29,251 bases of DNA from CAYFPX01 sp964501915 (GTDB taxonomy: Bacteria; Myxococcota_A; UBA796; CAJQPC01): contig CAZCVP010000088.1 in assembly GCA_964501915.1 (NCBI GenBank), forward strand, positions 1 through 29,251. Reading direction: 5' to 3'. Positions within the stretch are counted from its first letter, which is position 1, and each line of letters starts with the position of its first letter. A program made the translations under genes and the position numbers. This document shows, in pieces, positions 23,694-29,251 of the stretch. The notes under the pieces are model-generated. The model worked only from the letters and a program-made list of their open reading frames with translations. It was not told the origin of the DNA and did not search any database.

Positions 23694-25205
23694 TCAGTCG
23701 CAGTCCGACGGCAGCAGGTAGCGCACTTCGATGCGCTTCCCCGTCTCGGGCCACCACCCCTCCTCGAAGACCACGGCGTTGACGCCCTGGTCGAAGTACC
23801 ACCCGTTCGTCCACTCCATGCCCGAGACCCACACCTCGAGCGTGTCCACGTCGGGGACGTGCTGGAGCACGAAGGTGTCGGTGCGGGGATCGAGGGCCAC
23901 GCCGGCGACGATCTCCAGGTGGCTGGCCCAGTCCGACTCGCAGATCGACAGGAAGTAGCCCCCGGTCCACGCCACGGCCTCCTGGTAGCCGGTGCCCGGC
24001 GCGGCGCCGCGGCAGCCCCCGGGGACCGGTCCGGCCACGGCGTTGACGGTGGCGGAGGGCGCAGCCGCCAGGATGTCGACGACGAGGTCGGACCAGGTCT
24101 CCCGCGACTGCTCCGGTTCGTCGGAGACGAGCAGCACGAGGGTCTTGCTGTCCTCGCGGAGCAGGCCCAGGTTGCACCCGGAGGCGGCCTCGAGGGCGTT
24201 GCGGCTCACGGTCAGCAGTGCCTCGGTGTAGGCCCCCCCCGGCCCGAGGGCCCGGGTCCCGATGGCGGATCCCGGGTCGGGGGTCTCGGGCGTCACCAGG
24301 CTGGAGTTGATGCAGCCGGAGTCCTGGGTGGCGACTCCCACCTGCCAGTCGACGTCGGCCTCGTCCAGGACGTCGGCGAAGGACATGAAGTTGTTGGCGA
24401 GGCTCGCGGCGTCGTCGCTCATCGAGCACGACCGGTCCACGGCCAGGAGCAGGTCCACCTTCTCCCAGGGCCCATCACCCTGGCGGAACTCCTCGCTGAG
24501 CCACTTCTGCACCAAGCCCGTCGCCGTGACCAGGCTCGTGCGCTGACCCAGCAGCTCGTCGCTGGTCACCCAGACGGTCCCGTCGAAGGCCTCGTCGTCC
24601 GGTGGATCGAACCAGATGGACAGCGGATGTTCCTCCCCCGGTGCGAGCAGCCAGGGCAGGCCCTCCGGCTCGGCGCCAAAACCCGGCCCGGTCGCCGTGG
24701 CCGCTGCGATCTCGAGGTCGGCCAGGCCGACGTTGCGCAGCGTGACGTCCAGGGTCCGCGGGCACCCCAGCTCCACCATGCCCATGTCGAAGGGGTCGGG
24801 GTCGATCTCCAGCACTGGGAGGCTGCCCCAGCCGGCCAGCGACACCCGCTGCTCGGGCAGGACGTGGTCGTCGCTGGTCACCACGAGGGTGCCGCTGTGT
24901 TCCTCGCCCGTCGGCTCGAAGACCACCACCAGCCGCTGGCTCCCCCCGACGTCCAGGTGACCCGGGCTCAGCTCGCGCTCCAGCGAGAACGCCGTGCTGC
25001 CTTCGATCGCGGCCCCGAGCAGCTCCAGGGGGGCGTCGCCGGTGCTGGTGAGGGTCACCTCCGAGCTGACCCGCTCGCCCACCGGCAGGGGACCCAGGAG
25101 CAGCTCCGGCGGGTCGAGGGCCAGGTGGGGGACCGGATCGGCCACCTCGACCGCCCCGCTCACGCCATAGTCGACGCAGGCCACCAGCAGGAGTCCGCCG
25201 ATCAC
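23694..25205 (-). CDS. Lipoprotein with ASH-like domains and von Willebrand factor A domain
   Basis: The 503-residue protein starts with a very short lipoprotein signal, VIGGLLLVAC, with lipobox L-V-A-C (Cys10). Two immunoglobulin-like ASH/choice-of-anchor-D-type domains span residues ~26-125 and ~128-230 (recognisable in VSSEVTLTSTGDAPLELLGA and TLDVTLRNVGLADLEIAAA). A von Willebrand A domain follows at ~248-440 with the metal-ion adhesion motif D257-x-S259-x-S261 in LLLAVDRSCSMS. The C-terminal ~70 residues form another beta-rich segment. The domain set suggests a surface adhesion or cargo-binding protein dependent on divalent cation. The GTG start overlaps the stop of the preceding MopE-propeller gene as GTGA, with GGAGAG seven bases upstream, so the two are translationally coupled. 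Confidence 0.85.
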   Translation of the reverse strand: MIGGLLLVACVDYGVSGAVEVADPVPHLALDPPELLLGPLPVGERVSSEVTLTSTGDAPLELLGAAIEGSTAFSLERELSPGHLDVGGSQRLVVVFEPTGEEHSGTLVVTSDDHVLPEQRVSLAGWGSLPVLEIDPDPFDMGMVELGCPRTLDVTLRNVGLADLEIAAATATGPGFGAEPEGLPWLLAPGEEHPLSIWFDPPDDEAFDGTVWVTSDELLGQRTSLVTATGLVQKWLSEEFRQGDGPWEKVDLLLAVDRSCSMSDDAASLANNFMSFADVLDEADVDWQVGVATQDSGCINSSLVTPETPDPGSAIGTRALGPGGAYTEALLTVSRNALEAASGCNLGLLREDSKTLVLLVSDEPEQSRETWSDLVVDILAAAPSATVNAVAGPVPGGCRGAAPGTGYQEAVAWTGGYFLSICESDWASHLEIVAGVALDPRTDTFVLQHVPDVDTLEVWVSGMEWTNGWYFDQGVNAVVFEEGWWPETGKRIEVRYLLPSDCD

Positions 25206-27592
25206 CACGGAAGGCTCTCCGCGCCGACCTGGTAGACGGACCCGGCGCCGGCCGCGCCGACGTCGGCGGTGCTGGCTCCGACCCAGAAGGCGCCGCTGGA
25301 GCCCTCTCCCGAGGCGAGCAGGGAGATGCCCAGCTCGTCGTTGCTGTGGGAGGCCGACATCTCGTGGCCCTCGGTGGCGACCGACCAGGTGCCGGCCTCG
25401 GGGTCCACGACCAGGAAGACCGCGCCGGCTCCGGACACCGCCCCGGGGGCTCCCAGCACCAGCAGCGTGGAGGAGTCGCCGCTGGCCAGGGCCACGGAGG
25501 CTCCGAGCTCGTCCCCCGTGGTCCCCCCCAGCCAGACGCCCTCCGCGTCCGCCAGGTCTCCCCCGGCGAGGGGGTCGAGCAGCAGGTAGACCCGTCCGGC
25601 GCTGGCCTCGTCGCCCTCGCCCAGGGGAGCCCCGACGAGCAGGTCGACGAGTCCGTCGCCGTCGAGGTCCCCCGGGTCGGAGAGCGCGGCGCCGGCCTCC
25701 TCCCCGCTCTGCTCCCCGGTCCAGGTGGCCTCGGCGGCGTCCAGGCTGCCGCTCTCGACCGGGCTGCTCAGCACCGAGACCGTGCCGCTGGACACCAGGG
25801 AGCCGACCGCGAGGTCGGGCACGCCATCGCCATCCCAGTCCGCGGTCCCCAGCAGCGACGCGCCGGCGTCGGACAGGCTGGAGCCCCCCTCGAGCACCAC
25901 CTCGGCGTCGGACAGCAGGGAGCCGGCCAGCGGCTCGGAGAGGCCATAGACCCGTGCCGCCCCGGGGGCTGACACGTAGAGCTCCTCGCTGCCGTCGCCG
26001 TCCTGGTCCATGGCCGCCAGGGCCCAGCCGGGCAGGTCGGTGGAGCCCTCCGGCCGCAGCGTCGCCAGCGAGGTCCCGCCGGGGGAGCTGACCTCCCAGA
26101 GCTCGACCTCGCCGTCCGGCGTCCAGGAGACGTCGGGAGTGCCCGGCGAGGCCATGACCAGCACGGCGGTGCCGTCCCCGTCGAAGTCCCCGCCCAGCAC
26201 GGACCAGCCCGCCTGGCCGCCCCCGCTGCTCCCCGGGATGACGATCGAGGTCGTGCCGATGAAGTTGGCCGACGTGACCGGCGAGAGCACCACGTGGGTC
26301 TCCCCCGTCCAGCTCCCCGGCCCCAGGGCGCCGGGGGAGCCGACCACCAGGTCGTCCTCCCCGTCCCCGTCCAGGTCGACTTCGGCGATCCCCCTCCCCA
26401 GCTCGTCGCCGGCCGACGCGCCTCCGAAGGCCAGACCGGAGAGCGCCTCGATCTCGTCCGCTGCGCTCCCGTCGCAGTCCTGGTCGATCCCGTCGAAGCC
26501 GATCTCGGTCGCGGCCGGGTTGATCGACGGGTCGGTGTCGTCGCAGTCCCACGGGGTGTAGACCGTGCCGTCCGCTCCGCAGATCGCGCTCGGCACGTCC
26601 TCCTCGCCGAAGCCGTCCCCGTCGGCGTCGGTCCAGCTCGGGCGCTCGGTCACGGTGGGGTCGGTGTCGTCGCAGTCGGTGCCCCCGTGCTCGAAGGCGC
26701 TGTACCCGTCCAGGTCCTGGTCGAAGTCGTCGTCGCCGGCACAGTCACTGTCCACGCCGTCGTACCAGGTGTCGGTGGCTCCGGGGCTGACCTCCGGGTC
26801 GGTGTCGTCGCAGTCACCGCCGATCAGCACGAGGTCGGGGTCGGGGGGACAGACCGGCGCCTCCGTGGCCGGGTCGCCGGCGCCGTCCCCGTCGGCGTCG
26901 ACGTACTGGATGACGGCCCGCATCCGCGGGTCGAGGTCGTCGCAGTCGGGGCCGCCGAGTTCGGTGGCGTCCTGGCCGTCCCCGTCCTGGTCGGCGTCGT
27001 TGCCGTCGCAGTCCTGGTCCACGCCGTCGTACCAGACCTCGGTCTGCCCGGGGTGGGTGGTGGGGTCGGTGTCGTCGCAGTCGTCCCCCTCGGGCTCGCG
27101 CCGGTGGCCGTCCTGGTCGCGGTCGTAGTCGTCGGCCCCGTCGCAGTCGCTGTCGATCCCGTCGTACCAGGTGTCGTGCACCGTGGGGGCGATGTCGGGG
27201 TCCGCGTCGTCGCAGTCCCTCCCCCACGGCTTCGCCTCGGTGCCGTCGCCGTCGGCGTCGTAGTCGCTGCCGCCGCTGCAGTCCTGGTCCACCGAGTCGT
27301 ACCAGGTCTCCGCTGCCCCCGGGTTGACGTCGGCCCGCCCATCGTCACAGTCGAGCGTGCCGCCGGGCTCCCAGGGGTAGCCGTCTCCGTCCGCGTCGCG
27401 GTCGTCGTGGCCGTCGCAGTCCTGGTCCACGCCGTCGTACCAGTGCTCCCGGGCCCCCGGGTAGACGTCGGGGTCTTCGTCGTTGCAGTCCCGCAGGGCC
27501 GGCACCCCGTCGTGGTCGTAGTCCCGCGCCATGGCCTGCCCCTCCGGCGTGTCGCCACAGGCCAGGAGCAGCGCCAGCAGGAGGGTTTCCAC
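25202..27592 (-). CDS. Lipoprotein with MopE-type metal-binding repeats and seven-repeat FG-GAP propeller
   Basis: The 796-residue protein begins VETLLLALLLACGD (lipobox L-L-A-C, Cys12). The frame continues upstream, but 27592 GTG is where a signal peptide appears. Residues ~24-380 hold six closing units of the W-Y-D-G-V-D-x-D-C-D-G type and eight DC(D/N)D units, the MopE-like putative metal-binding motif, with DADGDG loops. Residues ~386-796 hold seven FG-GAP-like repeats, five with a D-x-D-x-D-G-type calcium loop (for example VDLDGDGEDDLVVG, ADWDGDGVPDLAVG, GDLDGDGLVDLLVG), which would make an integrin-alpha-like seven-bladed propeller. It is extremely acidic and probably sits on the outer surface. 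It is coupled by GTGA to the von Willebrand A lipoprotein and divergent from the TSP3 protein. No enzyme motif is seen. Confidence 0.85.
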   Translation of the reverse strand: METLLLALLLACGDTPEGQAMARDYDHDGVPALRDCNDEDPDVYPGAREHWYDGVDQDCDGHDDRDADGDGYPWEPGGTLDCDDGRADVNPGAAETWYDSVDQDCSGGSDYDADGDGTEAKPWGRDCDDADPDIAPTVHDTWYDGIDSDCDGADDYDRDQDGHRREPEGDDCDDTDPTTHPGQTEVWYDGVDQDCDGNDADQDGDGQDATELGGPDCDDLDPRMRAVIQYVDADGDGAGDPATEAPVCPPDPDLVLIGGDCDDTDPEVSPGATDTWYDGVDSDCAGDDDFDQDLDGYSAFEHGGTDCDDTDPTVTERPSWTDADGDGFGEEDVPSAICGADGTVYTPWDCDDTDPSINPAATEIGFDGIDQDCDGSAADEIEALSGLAFGGASAGDELGRGIAEVDLDGDGEDDLVVGSPGALGPGSWTGETHVVLSPVTSANFIGTTSIVIPGSSGGGQAGWSVLGGDFDGDGTAVLVMASPGTPDVSWTPDGEVELWEVSSPGGTSLATLRPEGSTDLPGWALAAMDQDGDGSEELYVSAPGAARVYGLSEPLAGSLLSDAEVVLEGGSSLSDAGASLLGTADWDGDGVPDLAVGSLVSSGTVSVLSSPVESGSLDAAEATWTGEQSGEEAGAALSDPGDLDGDGLVDLLVGAPLGEGDEASAGRVYLLLDPLAGGDLADAEGVWLGGTTGDELGASVALASGDSSTLLVLGAPGAVSGAGAVFLVVDPEAGTWSVATEGHEMSASHSNDELGISLLASGEGSSGAFWVGASTADVGAAGAGSVYQVGAESLPW
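26453..27523 (-). repeat. MopE-type metal-binding repeat array
   Basis: Coding repeats for residues ~24-380 of the propeller lipoprotein. Four regular units of about 43-47 residues each are followed by two longer ones that contain an extra DADGDG plus DCDD insertion. The DNA is correspondingly repetitive (many GTCGTCGCAGTC-like runs on the plus strand), but unit length varies and the phase is coding, so it is a protein repeat. Confidence 0.8.
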
Positions 27593-27755
27593 GCCGGGAC
27601 AGGAAGCAAGCCGCGTGCCAGGCCCCGGTGCCGCCCCGGGCGCCGTCTCGGGGGCGAAGGGCCGTTCGCCGCGAACGCTCCCCGTTCCGTCCGAACGGTC
27701 CGGCAGCTCCTCCTCGGACCGCGGCCCGGTCCCACGGGCTGGCCCGGCCTGTGCA
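27593..27755. promoter_or_regulatory. Divergent promoter region with three inverted repeats
   Basis: This 163-base gap separates the two divergent surface-protein genes. It holds CGTTCG-N3-CGAACG (27663-27677), CCGTTC-N5-GAACGG (27682-27698) and CGGTCC-N14-GGACCG (27696-27721), side by side. They could be binding sites for a shared regulator or a structured leader. I cannot see a clear -35/-10 pair. Starts of both neighbours are uncertain by a few codons, so the true gap may differ slightly. Confidence 0.5.
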
Positions 27756-28973
<1,218 letters not shown>

Positions 28974-29251
28974 CGGGCGACTCCGACCCGAGTTCCGGCG
29001 GTCTTCTTCGACGAGAGGTGGGTCCTGGTGGGCGTTGACACCTGGGGCGAGAGCGGCCTTCGGAACGGATGAGACCCATCGAGCTGCAGCTTCGTGCCGA
29101 GCCGTGCGGCATCTTGGAGGCCTGAACGGTCTCGCCGGTCGCCCTCGGCGGGTGTCAGCTCCTCTGTTCGAGGAGGGCCTGAGCGCGGAGCAGAGGCACG
29201 CCCGGCTGCTGGAGACGGTGGAGGGGCTGAACGGCGCGGACAAGGGTTCGC
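28974..29251 (+). other. Region without a complete gene; possible start of a coding segment near the edge
   Basis: No complete gene is seen in these 278 bases after the TSP3 stop. The last ~100 bases (29152-29251) translate as VSAPLFEEGLSAEQRHARLL and then ETVEGLNGADKGS, open to the window edge. This recalls the LF-E/D...RL...D-x-LN...G block near the C-terminus of Y-family polymerase UmuC, but the preceding ~130 bases do not encode the rest of that protein convincingly. It could be a decayed fragment, a new gene's start or chance. Confidence 0.25.

Noticed and set aside
27663..27698. Possible LexA box from the GAAC and GTTC half-sites
   Set aside because: The Gram-positive-type box needs GAAC-N4-GTTC; here the facing halves are seven bases apart and the main symmetry is the reverse order, GTTC...GAAC.

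Overview
The window is a GC-rich (roughly 70% by eye), gene-dense chromosomal segment that I would place in Myxococcota, probably an uncultured or little-studied lineage. The main support is a surface protein of thrombospondin type 3 repeats ending in a MYXO-CTERM-like anchor, a lipoprotein with MopE-type metal-binding repeats, a large Ser/Thr kinase-ATPase-TPR protein, and several lipoproteins with a Cys-Asp or similar start. I see no rRNA, tRNA, CRISPR array, insertion sequence or phage gene.

Layout. Positions 1-6900 hold housekeeping and repair-type genes: the C-terminal part of an Lhr-type helicase (+), a Nudix hydrolase and POT-like transporter pair (-), a lipoprotein joining helical repeats to a retropepsin-like domain (+), a YbaK-type tRNA deacylase (-), a class I glutamine amidotransferase-like protein (+), a metallophosphoesterase (-) and a small membrane protein (+). 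Positions 7005-11279 hold a 1194-residue kinase/AAA/TPR signalling protein followed by a small secreted helical-repeat protein.

From 23076 down to 11283, eight genes lie on the minus strand in transcription order TetR regulator, acyl-CoA dehydrogenase, YdcF-like membrane protein, MFE-2-like multifunctional enzyme, SCP-x-type thiolase, radical SAM protein, GlgC, GlgA. The acyl-CoA dehydrogenase, the MFE-2 enzyme (hydratase plus 3-hydroxyacyl-CoA dehydrogenase) and the thiolase together supply every step of a peroxisome-like, (R)-specific beta-oxidation cycle. The MFE-2 protein carries three SCP2 lipid-binding domains instead of the usual one. A perfect 22-bp palindrome sits directly in front of the tetR start codon. 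GlgC and GlgA form the ADP-glucose route to glycogen.

Positions 23694-28973 hold a cell-surface locus. Two translationally coupled lipoproteins on the minus strand (MopE repeats plus a seven-repeat FG-GAP propeller; ASH-like domains plus a von Willebrand A domain) are divergent from an 11-repeat TSP3 protein. All three are acidic and predicted to bind divalent cations, so a calcium-dependent surface adhesion or sensing assembly is a reasonable but unproven reading; this is the most novel-looking part of the window. The final 278 bases contain no complete gene.

Convergent gene pairs are packed extremely tightly, with gaps of 2 to 13 bases or actual overlap.
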